This document shows, piece after piece, positions 23,301 through 37,100 of a stretch of 64,000 nucleotides of DNA. The position numbers were made by a program, and so were the translations under genes. The notes under the pieces were generated by a model. The model did no database searches and had not been told where the DNA came from. It saw nothing but the letters and a program-made list of their open reading frames with translations. This DNA is from Diadema setosum (taxonomy: Eukaryota > Echinodermata > Echinoidea > Diadematoida > Diadematidae), in contig NC_092704.1 in the NCBI RefSeq assembly GCF_964275005.1, positions 34,984,416 through 35,048,415 of the forward strand, in the 5' to 3' direction. Every line of letters begins with the position of its first letter. The stretch's first letter is position 1.

Positions 23301-26300
23301 TTCATTCAAGTTCAGGGTTGTTTTTTTTTTTCTCCATCTCTAACATAAACTAATATCCCATGCTTACAATGTGAGTAAATGGGAAAAGATGCCAGCATAA
23401 GTACAACGGCAATATCAAAATGTAGGGTACACTGTACCTTATTTAACGAGAATCAAAGAAGTGAAATATTTGAGGGTGTTCTTTTTTTTGGGGGGGGGGG
23501 GAGGGGGATGGAGGATTAATAGAACCTAAAGCAAGGTTTGTAGATTGTGTGTGCCATCATTTACAGTAATACTTTTTTAAGGGAAAATATGAAATACGTG
23601 GTCAAGAAATGCAGTACTCATAACTTAATCATTTGACCAAGTTGCAATAAACATATTTCAAATACATCATCATGTGGGCTGATGAAACTAGGACTGATCA
23701 AAACTAGATCATAAATCCAGCAGAAACGAGCCTAACAAGCAGCACACAATATGACAGGCACAAGAGCTTAGACATACCAAGGTATGAACAAGACCACTTA
23801 TGGAAAAACTCAACAATGGGATGAAGATTCATTCATTCTATTCATTTTTTTTCCAACAGAAACTGAATGCATGAATTACATCACAATTTATAACAAAGGA
23901 AATGTATAATGTTGCAAAATATGAACAGTATACGGAAATGTTGGAAAGATCGTTACTAGAGTCGAGAAAAGAGAGAATATTGTACCTGGAGAAAGAGTTT
24001 GTTTCTGAAAATTAATTAGGTTTCACATATTTTCATGAAGCAGTTATATCTAAATGAGGTGATGACATCATAGTTTTAAAAAGTCTTCTTTGACCAAATA
24101 CACACATTTCTACTGTATATTTTATGAAACATTGAAACTGCATTTATCTTCTTCCTATAAATTTCGTCAGCTAGTGTTAATAACTTTAAGAGTAAGGAAT
24201 CTAACTGCAAACGGTACCAAAGGCAAGATTGGTATATTCTTATTTTTTTTTTTATGAACAAGCGGGTGAGATGTTAGCTGATGACGACACAATCACTTTT
24301 TTTAAGTTGATTTGTATAAGCCGGTACAATACTAATGCCACTATCTAATTAGCAAATGTAAAACCTTTACATTCTAAACCCTATTTTTAGACAAGATTAG
24401 TACCATTCTGTTTGACCTTGCTTTACTTTATCTGTTGCAGACAACTCAAAGTGAGCGGAATTGTTTTTTTAAACCTTCTTGCAAACCACAGGGGTGCGAC
24501 ACTAGACTTTTCCCAGTTAATAAGCTGATAACATTAAAATCTGACGTCAAAACATTGTAACAGTTTTGTTAAGTGGAGTAGTATGTTGGATCTTGATGAT
24601 GAAGCATGGTCTTTATACTGTTTAATTCCTTTTGAATCAACTATTGATATTAATATGAGGTGGTTTCAATTTAAGATTCTCAATAGAATATTAAATATGA
24701 AAGACGCTCTTTTAAAATTTGGTTTTGTAACAGATAAAAGGTGTACGTTTTGTAATGACAGTGAGGAAACCATAATGCATATATTCTGTTCATGTCCTTA
24801 TTCAAATAACATATGGAATAAGTTTGAGCGATGGTTACTTTTGAAGATAGATAAACAAATTGTATTTACAAACCAACACAAGTTATTCGGATTTTATGGT
24901 CTCAACAACAGTTGCATTAAACTGTATGATGATTGTTATAAGAAGAGAATTTTTTTCAGCGAAATTTTAAAAGACCGTTCCGTCATTTGAACATATAATA
25001 TCTGAGATAAAATGTTATTTTGAGATGGAAAAATGTATAAGTCAAATGAATAGTAGAGAAAAAAATTTTGTGAAAATGGACTTTATTTATTAAGTGCTTT
25101 TGAATATCAAAATTACATGATACTTATAGTGTTTTCAGGGTTATTTCTGCCAATAAAATAAAAGAATGATATAAGTTATATGTTGTTAAAAAAAGATAAA
25201 GAAATTGTGTTATTATATGTACAAGTGCAGTAGGCCACTGTTTGTCGATAACCAAATTATTATTCTGTTTTGTATTTAAAAAATTATTTGTAAATGTGAC
25301 TTTCTGAATATGTGTATGAATAAAACACCCTGTGGAAGGGGAAAAAAAAAGTTTGTTTGAAAGTGTGAAATACCCTAACTTTTAATAGCCATTCGTTCAC
25401 TAATGTTAACAGATTGTAGATGATGCGGACATACCATCAAAGTTACTCTTGTTGTTTTATGCTCAAAGTTTCAGCTTCGACCCACGGGTGCGGTACACGG
25501 CGTGGGGGATGATATTTGGCATGGGAACACTAAATCTGACGCTTGGAATTAACCAGACCATTGTACAACGCATCCTCTCCACTGGGTCGAAGCGTAGAGC
25601 CGTCATGTGAGTATATAGATTCAAACTGGTCAAATCTGTCCACAGCGGCCATCTAAGGGAGGCGAAAAAAGCGGTCGTTATCCCATTAGTAATCGAAACA
25701 CCCGAAATCGCACGTTCGTTCTTAAATAGTTAAATATTTTTAAGCTTTATATCTTTTTGTTTTACAAAGAATTATGTAATTATAAGTATGTCAAAATTTT
25801 TTATGTGACACACCATTCTCTTGGTAAAGTCTTACTAGGATTTCAAATAAAATATAACTTTTCTTATAACACGGGCTCTAATAGACAGTTGTATTCAGAC
25901 GACCAAACAATTTGATTAATATCTTCTTTGCTATTTATCCTTTTTCCCACTAAGGCAGTATCGTCGCGGTCAGTCACTAAAAATGTTTTGTTGTTCAAAA
26001 ATCAACTGGCTATTTTCAATTGATATGATATGCGCTTACCTTCTCTAAGTACCATTACGCAATGTCTAATAAACATCAATGATGTAAAACTGCCTCAATG
26101 GAGTCTAATTTTGTCGGATATGCAAGTAGAAGCATGTGATTGTTTCTTTGATCAGGGCGATCGTACTGGCAACCGTGGGTAAGATGATCATAGTATCACT
26201 GTGCGTCTTTTCTGGAGTGGTCATGTATACTTACTATGTGGACTGCGATCCGTTCACCATGGGTTACGTCAAAAGCAAGGACCAGGTAAGTTGAGTCACT

Positions 26301-29300
26301 TTGGTGCCCCTGCCTCCACTTAGTATTAATCATGGTGAAAAAGGTGAATATCAGCAATCATTTTTTTTTCTTTGCTATTGTTTTACGGAAAATGAATACT
26401 ATACTATACTATATACTATGCTATAGGGGGTGTGAATTTTCTTCAGTTTGTCTCCCTCTAACAAATGAAATTTAGAATTAATTCAAATCAAATTACCGAT
26501 CAACACTTGCGATCTTTTACAAATTTCATTCTTTAGAAAGAGACAAACTGAAGAAAATTCAAACCTCAACCTTCATCCCTCTACTTAATGTTCTCTAGTA
26601 TACGGTAACTAACTTTTTACAATTTTGAGTGATTTTAAAGGATTTTTTTTTTCGACGATGGCAGGAGATCTTGTAGGCTTTAGTGTATTTATTTTTTGCA
26701 AACCTATTCTCTAGAACTACCAAAATGAGCAATATGCTAAGGATGCAATAATCCATAATACGGATACAAAAGTGAGGCATTTACTGTATGATTCACCGTT
26801 GAAAAAGTGAAGATAATATTGAAATTGAAATACCTATCTAATTGTCGATATCTGCTCATATCTGGCCAGCTCATGCCGTTCTTTGTGATGGAGATGTTCG
26901 AAGACATGCCTGGACTTCCTGGAATTTTTCTTTCAGCAGTGGTCAGTGCTTCCATCAGGTAAGAACAATGCCTTACAACTGACCATTGCATTGTTACAGT
27001 TTGTGTCGGAATCAATTTTATTTGCAGTAAGACTGCGCAAAAATTTCACGAGGGGCCAAGCGATCGGGGTCATCCCACGATCTCGACGCCCACGAGTCCT
27101 TCACGGCTCACGAGCTAGACACTATAGGCAACATGCTTTAACATTTCGGAGTTTCAGTTTCAGTTTCAATAAGTTTTATTTCTCCACTTGTACATAACAG
27201 AAGATAAGTATAACAATATGGAACATATTATTCACAAGTCATAAAAATATAAACAAGATTTAACATTACAAGTATATTATCGTGTGAAATAATACATGAA
27301 TTTCATCACAGATCTCTAAGTGTACAGGTGGGGGAGACCGTTATTAATAAACAAATCGTTTGACTTGGACAACGGCCTCTGAACATACAGATATAAATGC
27401 CTTGTAATTTTTTTTTTTTAAACTAAAGGAACGGAATACACACACGTAGAACAAATAACGTAAATCTTTAAAGTATTCTAAATGTCATTTGACCAAAAAG
27501 GACAACACAAGGTGGAATGTGTAAAGACGGAAAAAAACCCCGAGAATAAGGTCCCCAAGTGCCGAATGGGAAGAGTAAAGAGAAGAGAGGAGAAGAGAGG
27601 AAAAGCAATGAGATACAGTATTCAGGAGTTGGGAGCTAACAAAAACGTAATATCTAATTCCAGTGGTACATTGCGAGAACATTTTTATAGGATGATTTAA
27701 AACGTTGTAAAGAAGAACTGCGTTTAAGGTCATCACTCCGTGAGTTCCATACATCTGAACCATGATGTCTTATGGAATTTTGAGTTATAATGAGTTTAGG
27801 GTTTCCCAAATGATAATCTGTTGCATGACGGGTATAGGATATGAATGAATACTATAATTTGAAATATACATATCTTTAAACAATATAGGGAGCTAATTGT
27901 TAGTATATTTATACAGAAATGTTGCTCCTTGCCATGTATGTATATCAGAAATTCGAAGAGTCTTTAAATCTTAAAACAAAGTTTCAGTGTGTGCTAAGTA
28001 GTGTGAACCGGTAATAAGTCTTACGGCACGTTTTTGTAATAACAATATCGACTTTATTTTGTTAACACCGCAATTTCCCCACACAATATTATAGTAGGTA
28101 ATATGGGATAATATGAGTGCATTATAAAGAATTTGCAGGGTATGTTTAGTAGGATATTTTCTTACTTTCCAGAGGATCCCGATATTTTTTGATATTGTTG
28201 AATGAACTCGGTGTATACTCAGCTGTGACGGCATCAACTTTCACGAACGATATCTTATATCAATTACCCAGATGAAATGCATCTCTCCATGATAACATGT
28301 ACATTGTGCATGATTTTTTTTATCCTCCGGAGTCTCTCTTTATACTCCCGATCTTTTGACCACAATGTTCAATGTCTAATTAACTTTTAGTGAGCCATGT
28401 ACAGGAGGAAATTTATAAGGATTTGTTTTTGTGTTTTTGTTTTTTTTTTATTCAAAACTACCAGCTCTTTGAGCAAGGATGCTGGGTTGTGCTTAATCAC
28501 GATATATATCTGAGCATTTTCTTCGCCTTCTAAAGGTTGTTACCAAGTTTGTTTCTCAATTTCAATTTTGCCTTTCCAGTACACTGTCATCGGGCGTGAA
28601 TTCACTAGCAGCAGTGACCGGTGAGGACGTGATTAAGGTGCTCTGGCCAAACATGGCACCCTCCAGATACGCAATGGTTACCAAGTTGTTAGGTACGACT
28701 CATTTGCCAACACCTTCTTATTACGGCTTGGGTGGAGAACTCTTTCTGTGTCACTGAGGCAATGTGCAGAATGTGCACAAATTTCACACACATACTTATA
28801 GGAAAAGAAATTAATGTGACTTGCAGAGAGTTAATGTTTATCTTTAAAGAAAAAAAACCTTCATGATTCATAACATACCTTAATTTAAATTTCAGTTCAC
28901 TTACCCTTTTTTCAATCTAACAAAAGGTACTACATAACACAACGTGTGCATATGACATTTGACAATTTTTAAGAAGCATAAATCATAACGTATAATCCAA
29001 AATATGTGTACGAGTTTTATGATGAATAATGAAGCATGATTTGCAATGTTCCCAAAAAACGGAGTTTGTAAGACGCGGATCACTCGAAAACAAATAATTA
29101 TACCAATAACACATTTATCCAGAATTGTCTATGTAGTATGTACAGAAAGAGCGTCTGATAACTGATATATGATTATAATACAGGAAAAATAAAAGCTTAG
29201 TATAGACAATTTATTTTGTTAAGTACAGTCTATACAGAGGAAATATCGTACAATAATCTGTTTATGGTGAAAGAAATATTAAAGTGTGATTCAGAAAAGT

Positions 29301-32300
29301 GTATAAAGGTCCTTCCTTTTTTCACTAAATACTCCCTTGAAAATAGAAATCTAGCGAAGCTGGGTTTTTCCTATTAGATATTAAAGTGAGATTATGTTGT
29401 CTTTTATTTCACATTTCAAGCGGTGCTTTTTGGTCTGTTATCGATTGGCTCGGCTTTTGTGGCAAGCATTCTTGGAGAAGGAGTCTTATCGGTAAGTGGT
29501 GATACAAACCCACGAATCGAAGACTTGATATCTTACCAGCCTGCAATAAATTGTGATAAAATTCTTTTTTTTTTCTTTTTTTTTTTGCCTTCTGAATAAA
29601 AAAGTGTGACTTGGCAACAAACTCTCTGCCAAGCATCGGCTAACTACGTCGGAGTTATATGGCAAGTTCTTACATTATCTGGTGTATGTTTCTGACTGTT
29701 CAAGGTGAAGTTATAAGGTTTAATTTCGTATACATTAGACTAAATTTTTGTTCGATTTCTCGTAGTTTGTAAACATATGAAATGAGTTTTACCTTTAAAC
29801 ACTGTTCCGTGAGTTATGCTTGTTCATCTAATATCCGTTTTCCTATGTGACCATTCACTCAGTCATTCAATTATACCTTTAAGATCAAATTATATCCCCT
29901 TCTTACCAGACAGTCAAATCTGTCTACAGCGGCCACCCGGGGGAGATGAAAAAGGTGGTGTCCGTTATAGACAGGTGGCTGCTGTGGGCAGAGTCTTTGA
30001 CATGGCTTTTCGGGGGGTGTTTTTAGTGGCGTTATACGACAGGTGGCCGTTAAGGCAGGTTTGACCGTTTCATATATGTTTCATGATAATTCAGTAGATA
30101 CTGAACCTGTGACGACACTTCTCTTGGGGAAAGAAACTTTGATGCCACTTCGTTGCCACGATTATGGCATATTTTCGTTCCATTTTAATATCATTTTTTT
30201 ATTTTCCATATTCGAATGATATAAAAGTATTACAAAGTAACAATGACGATTTGTGCAAGCGTGCATATAGCAACGACTCTTTTGCATTTGTTACTGTGTG
30301 TGTGTCTGTGTGTGTCTGTGTGTGTCTGTGTGTGTGTGCGTGTGTGTGTGTGTATGTATATATATGTGTGTGTCGAGAGTTACGATGAGCGTTATGATGA
30401 GCGTGTATTGTCCTCACCAGAAAGGGCTTACTTTTCTCGGTTTATCCTTTTTGTCGGCCAATTGCTGAAGTTGCATAAAATTGTATCAAAATAGTTCGTG
30501 ATCGAAGCGTTGACAACGAAGTCTTAGTTGAATAATAACAAGAGCAACCCAAGTACCCTTGGTATAATGATGAGTAAAGTTTCATTTCCCGATCGAGATA
30601 GCTTTACAATTATTCAATAGAATTATCCCTTTTCCGATTATCCCATCTGGTGAGGTGCTGACATTTTGATTGTCAGCTCCTGGTTACAATGTTTTTGTGG
30701 GTGTTTTTTCCCCGTGGTCATAATCTGTATCATAATTGTTATACGTGTACCTTGTCTTTTTATTTGACTTGTTCTTAAAGCTCGCACTCTCACTGGCCGG
30801 CATATCCTATGGCGGTCTGCTTGGCGTCTTTCTGCAGGGAATATATTCGCGCCGTGCCAACTCAAAGGTATGTTTGCTGAGGCGGTATCCATTGTTTTCT
30901 CTCACTTCTGCACAGTTCCTTAAAAGAAACTCCATAATGCAAATTCATTGACTTGCGTAGATTCCTGATACGTTCAGCATTACTGAGGTGGCAAATTGAG
31001 TATCTTAATATCGTTGTATATTTTATTATACATTTTCAACTATTTTTTCTTCAAGTTACTTGGATACTCCCACAAAAACCTACCGTAGCAAGATTCTGTC
31101 AGTGACATCTGTAAATCCCTGCGAAAGTACTAATATGACTTACAAAAGACATTGGAATGAACCTTTCCCTTGACTGAGCATAGTAGCTTGTATGTTTCCA
31201 TGCTACTAACACTATTTACAAAAGATAGTGCAGGAAAACATGTAAGTTATATCTAATGGGAAGGTGCATTCCAACAGTAACGTATTTTGTAAATCATATT
31301 AGAAGGCCTACTCTTGCAATGATTGACAGATGATGTCACTGGCACTATTTAGAAGTGTTTTTTTTTTTTTTTTTTTTTATGGGTGTCCCCAAATAATCTC
31401 AAGAAATTAATCTCAAGATATTATAAATACAATTGTATTACTACGCATATAAAATATTTTTGGGGCACATAATCTAATTATGTGATGATCAGGGTTTTAT
31501 GAATCAATACACGTCAACATTGCATAGTTCCTTTCAGGCTAGTAGGTTTTACAACGCTTTTCGATATCATCGCAATCAACTGTCCAGACTCCATCGCCAG
31601 AAGAGTCGATTTGTCGGTTAAATAGCGCCATCAGGCGGACGATTGGGGAAAACTACTTTACATTCGACGCTGAGCAGCTTCCTTTCTTATGAGCTCAAAG
31701 CTCATTTCAAGCCCCAATGCTGAGAAAGAGTGTTTTAATCGCAAGTAATTCTTGAAATTCTAACTAGAACTCAGGTGATCTGCTTTTGTACGTCTAAAAA
31801 GACAAATTGTTATTTTGTATAGTGATAATTATTGTAACTCAAATATGTTTGTTTCTTTGTTTTTGTAAACACAAAGTCAAAATAAATTCAAATCAATCAA
31901 TTCATGAGTTGGTGCCCAGACAAAGGTCGGACAAGTTTATAATTCGATTCAATTTAATTCGGTTCAGTTTCCATTCAATAAAAAGGTAATACATAGTAGA
32001 AAGTATTTTGCAAATAATATTGTTTTAACTATTTTTGTATGAAACACAATTGATAAATACATACATATTTTTTTTTAAACGAATGAATCTACAGTGAGAG
32101 AAACAATGCATACTTTGTACCCCACCCCACAAAAAGGTAAATATCGCGATAGAAAAAAAAAAAGTGATATACTGAAAAGGAAACTTTTATGCAAATAACG
32201 TATTTACCCAAAAATTGATCTGTGCACAGCGAGAATTTTTGATAAACGATTTGATAGTACATGTATATAGGCAAGGCTATATAAAACATATTGTAATTAA

Positions 32301-32708
32301 CACTTTAAAATTACAGAAGAATACAAATAAGATATGATATCACTGTGACAGCATTGCAGGCACTCATTCATGGAGCCGTGTGTGTTGGAGGAAATATGGT
32401 GACAAAAACAACAATATACGCGCGCACACACACACACACACATACACAATCTATATATATATATGAAGGGTTTGTTTGCAAAAACCGATAAATCCATTTT
32501 CGAAGATTTTGAAGTACGATCTCTGTCAAAAAGTAAAAAATGATACCTTTTAAATGATATATTGGTCACTACATATAAAGGAATATTTTTGAAGTTATGG
32601 TCAAAAGAAGCAAAAATTTTCTTATTATTCTCTTTATTTTTCTTGAACTTTAATCGCAAATATCTCCATTTGGCAAATATGGACTTATCGGTTTTTGCAA
32701 ACAAACTC

Positions 32709-32752
<44 letters not shown>

Positions 32753-33189
32753 GATAAAGGACATTTATACTGCGCAGCTCCTATAATGATATACTCTACT
32801 GCGCATACAAATATATGCAAATGACGCGATATTGTAGCAAGACTAAAGAACGCTATGGTATTCATTTATGCATCACAAAGAAAAATGAGAAAATGAGAAC
32901 AAGTAGAAAAAGAAGAGATCTCGGTGAATACGCCACTCCATCGTCAGGACAGCTGAAAGTACGAAAGCTATTACATATACATATAGGCAACTCAACTATC
33001 TAATGTGTTATGGATAAAACAATATTTTCTTAGTTCATATTGAATTGTAATGAACTTAGGAGATTTTTTTTTCTTCAAATAAACTAATTGCCAACGATAA
33101 TGTGGGTAAGAAAAGTATACAATATGTATGTAATTGTGTATTACCAGCATGTATGTCTGTTCGTGTATGTGTTTGTGTGTGTGATTGTT

Positions 33190-33226
<37 letters not shown>

Positions 33227-34156
33227 GTGTTTGTGTGTGTGGGTGTGTGTGTGTGTGTGTGTGAACTAATTCAGGAGCAGCTGGGAAGCCACAATGACCC
33301 TATTGAGACCCAGCTGTTGTCTCATTGTCCCTGACCTATGGACAAATAATAATTGTAATAGATATTCAAATGAACGCACGGGCTCAAAATGTTGTTACTA
33401 AAGTAAGGGAGAGGGGGTATTGGGTAGAAATCATTGTGGCGTCAAGGGGTTATGCTCCACCCCTCCCCCCCCCCCCCCCCACCCATCCCGAACCTTTCCT
33501 TCTGAAGAACGCATGTATGGGAACCTCCTGCAAATCGAGTTATTTTTGTTTTGTTTTGCTTTGCTTTGCATTGTTTCAGTGTTTCCTGAAAGAAGGAAAG
33601 TGGGTGTGTGTGTTTATGTGTGTATAGGGGAGGTTGCAGTCTTGTAGGAAATTATCAAAATGTTATTCAAAAAAAGAGCAAAAAGTGTAAACCAAATGAA
33701 ATGATTATTACAAGGGAGATTCCTAATGGCAGCTTATATCAATATATCATTGTTCGCTATGCAGGGAGCTCTGTCCGGTCTGGTGTCCAGCGTACTGTTT
33801 GTTGGCTGGATCAGGATTGGGGCGATGGTATACCCGTCTGTCACAGGAAAAAACGTCCTCTCCGTAGATGGCTGTCCGGTCTACAATACATCTGAGACTG
33901 CGATGATTAACAGCACAACTATACTCTATGCCTCGGACATATCACCCCTTTACACGACTACACAATCAGTGCCGATGGAACACAGCGAGGAGTAGGTCGT
34001 AATTCTTAATATGATGAAACAAAAAGAAAAATATGAGAGAGTAGTTGATTTTTTTCATGCTATAACATGAGCAATTACTTAGTGGTACATTACATAGAAT
34101 ATAGACGTACAAAAAGAAAACTAACCGAAAACAAATTCACATGAATGTGTGTATGT

Positions 34157-34193
<37 letters not shown>

Positions 34194-37100
34194 ATCAGGT
34201 GAAGTTTTGATGAAACGTATTTGAATATACTCTATAGTTACAAAATGCACTTGTGGTGTAGCGTGAAATCGTGTAACAAATGTTATACGAAAACATTCAA
34301 AGAACCAAGCATTTTAATCCTTTTTTCTTTGGGGGTGGTTAGTTTTGGTGATATTTCTAATGTAGCAGCAAAGCCCCGTTATCATAAGAATGGGCAAGAA
34401 TGTTTGGTGTAAATGGGCATAGAGAGCACGTACTTGTGCCTTTTTGCAGCAAATGGGGAGATATTGTTTTGTTAAGTCTATAGATGATGTAATATATCTT
34501 GTGAGGGAAACTTATCCCAACTTTTAGGATGCAATGTGCATCACCTCATTGTAAGGCTGATGATTTTGTAAATGTAATGTGAGGATTCTTTTTTTTTTTC
34601 TTTTTTCTTTTTTTTTTTTTGGGGGGGGGGGGGGTAAAACCTTTAGCTGTCTTTCACTGCTTATGGTCTTCCACATGGCCACATAACGCTTCAAAGACGA
34701 GTCCCGAGTATCCTCATTTCATTTCATTTCACTTCATTTATTTCATTTCCAACAACATTTTCATATACAAGATAACACAACATCAATACAATGTAGTAAC
34801 AAAGAAAAATACGTGACGTTAACAATAGTACGCATTACAAATTACAAAATCAAATGAAAATTGAATTAAAACTAAAGTTGCAGGAAATGGAGGAGACATG
34901 CTAAAAAGCTCAGCTTGTAATTTGCAGTCTCCTCGTGGACAAAAAGACTAAATATCATCAAAAAAGTAATTAGATAGACAAAATATAAAAGGTGCACAAC
35001 ACATACAGACCTATACAAACAAACAGACGGACAAACAAACACAAGTAACCTCTCTTGTAAAGAGAAAGATACTGGGAGAGAGAAAAACAAAACAGTGAAG
35101 GAAAAAGAGGAAAAGAGGAAATTATTTTGAAAGAAGAAAGAGAAAGAGACAAGAGGACAGGAAAAAGGCGAGAAAGGAAAAGAGATGAAGGGTCTATACC
35201 AGCACACGCGAGGCACATGGTGCGATGGATCACCATATCGCCATATGTACATAATGTAGGAAAGGAATAGATAAAAGAAAAGAATGAGTATAAAGAATAA
35301 AAAAGAAAGCTCAAAATTAAGGCTAATTAAAATATAACTCATTCAACTATATAAGAATTTATAAACAACTTCTTCAGTTTAAATGTGAATGTGTTAAAAC
35401 TTAAAACTTGTTCCATACTATTATCGAGAGAGTGGGTTTACTCGGGCAGGTTTCTATGATAAATGTGTCTTGTATAGCAAAATCAGCCCGTCCTCAATGG
35501 GCCTACGGCCTGCGGGCCTCAAAGGGCCTAGTGGACAACTATAAGACCTTAGCAGAGATAACCACAAGGAGAAAATGCAGGCAAAAAAAAAAAAATATGC
35601 AGAATGGGGAGACAATGCAGGTAAAAGAAGAAAGGAGATTATTAATGAGAAAAAAATATGGAGAATTGAAATTATCATTTGAAAATTTGACTTTAAAATC
35701 TTCAGTCATTTTCACTGGTATATGAAACAATAATTATTCACATCATAGCTTCTGTTTTCTTTTGCTTTATCTTCTTTAAAGTCCGCCGGTGGCTGAGCTA
35801 TACCACATATCATTTCTCTACTATGCACCAATCGGGGTCATCATAAGTGTCATCGTTGGAACGATAGTCAGCACCATCACTGGTATAGTTCACATTTCAT
35901 TATGATTAACGCTGACATAAGCAAACACTATCATTGGCCGCTACTTAGATTTTAACCAAGCAGCAGTGATACAAAATAACGTTTAAGGATTCGCGCGTTC
36001 TCAACAGCCATATACTAATTGAAGATATATATCTTGGAAATAAGAATTATATCTCAAGTGGGACATCTCTGGTGATCATTACTTTTGATAAGAAAATGTA
36101 AATGACTCTTTGAAATAATACTGATAATGTTGGGTAAAGGGATTTGCCTATACACTTTGGTGATCAACACCCCCTGCCCCGATATTTCTTTTCGTTTGTT
36201 TTAATTTGCATTTATCCTCAAAAAGGCAACGAATTTTAAGCATTTATAAAACCATTAAAAAAAGACCCATCAGGCGTATAGATAAATGCGCTTGAAAGTA
36301 ACTGATGTAACTGAAGTAATGTCAAGAAGTACAGCTTATAAACCAAAACCTGTATTCAACTCGTTCTCTAAAAAGCGCCAAAGATTGTTTGCCCCTTTAG
36401 AATACTGTAATCACGTCTTCGCTGAGTTTTCTAATGTTTTTGAGCGACTGGTCGTGAGTACGAGCTGCACAATGTAGCCAATGAAATAAAGGATCGAAGC
36501 AAACACACTTACACCTGTCAGCCAATTACAGATGCTGGATAATAACAGCGCGTGAATGCAAGTCCTCATTATATTGAAGAGTGTAAGCCAGTGTTACTAA
36601 TGTTTTTGAGTCAGAGGCGCAATGTGGTTTCGATTTCAAAATAAATTCTGGTATAGAATTATGCTTTAAAAAATCAAATACAATTACGCGCATTGGAATA
36701 TTTGCGATCTAGACTAACCCGCTGTTGCCGTCGTTACTAGTATTATATTACATTGATGACATTAAATACATACGATTAGTGACAGAAGTTTTTGAGCATT
36801 ATTTTTTTGCCATCGTAACCCATCGTTGAGTCTAACTGCGCATTGTATGTTATGTATTATACACCATATTTTCAACTCAGGTTCCAACGAAACAGAGAAG
36901 AGAGACTTGAAGTTAATGTCGGACTTTCCTGATGCCGTCTGCTGTTGTTTCTCGGAGCCGATCAAACAAACACTGAGATGCGGAAATGAGAGGATAGTGG
37001 ATGTCGGGGTGAGAATCATGAGATTGCCCTCTCTCTCTTCTTCTATGTTTCATCAAATCAAATCAAATCAAATCAAATCAAATTAAGTGCATCATAACAA

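Noticed and set aside
32297-32764. 155-codon minus-strand frame with repeated 'KSIFAKWR/FAKTDKSIF' words
   Set aside because: The repeated words come from the two arms of the inverted-repeat element at 32465-32711. It is not a gene.
34872-35342. 156-codon Phe/Ser/Leu-rich frame on the minus strand
   Set aside because: Low-complexity pyrimidine-rich sequence; two overlapping frames are equally open and there is no recognisable domain. Better explained as a LINE 3' UTR.
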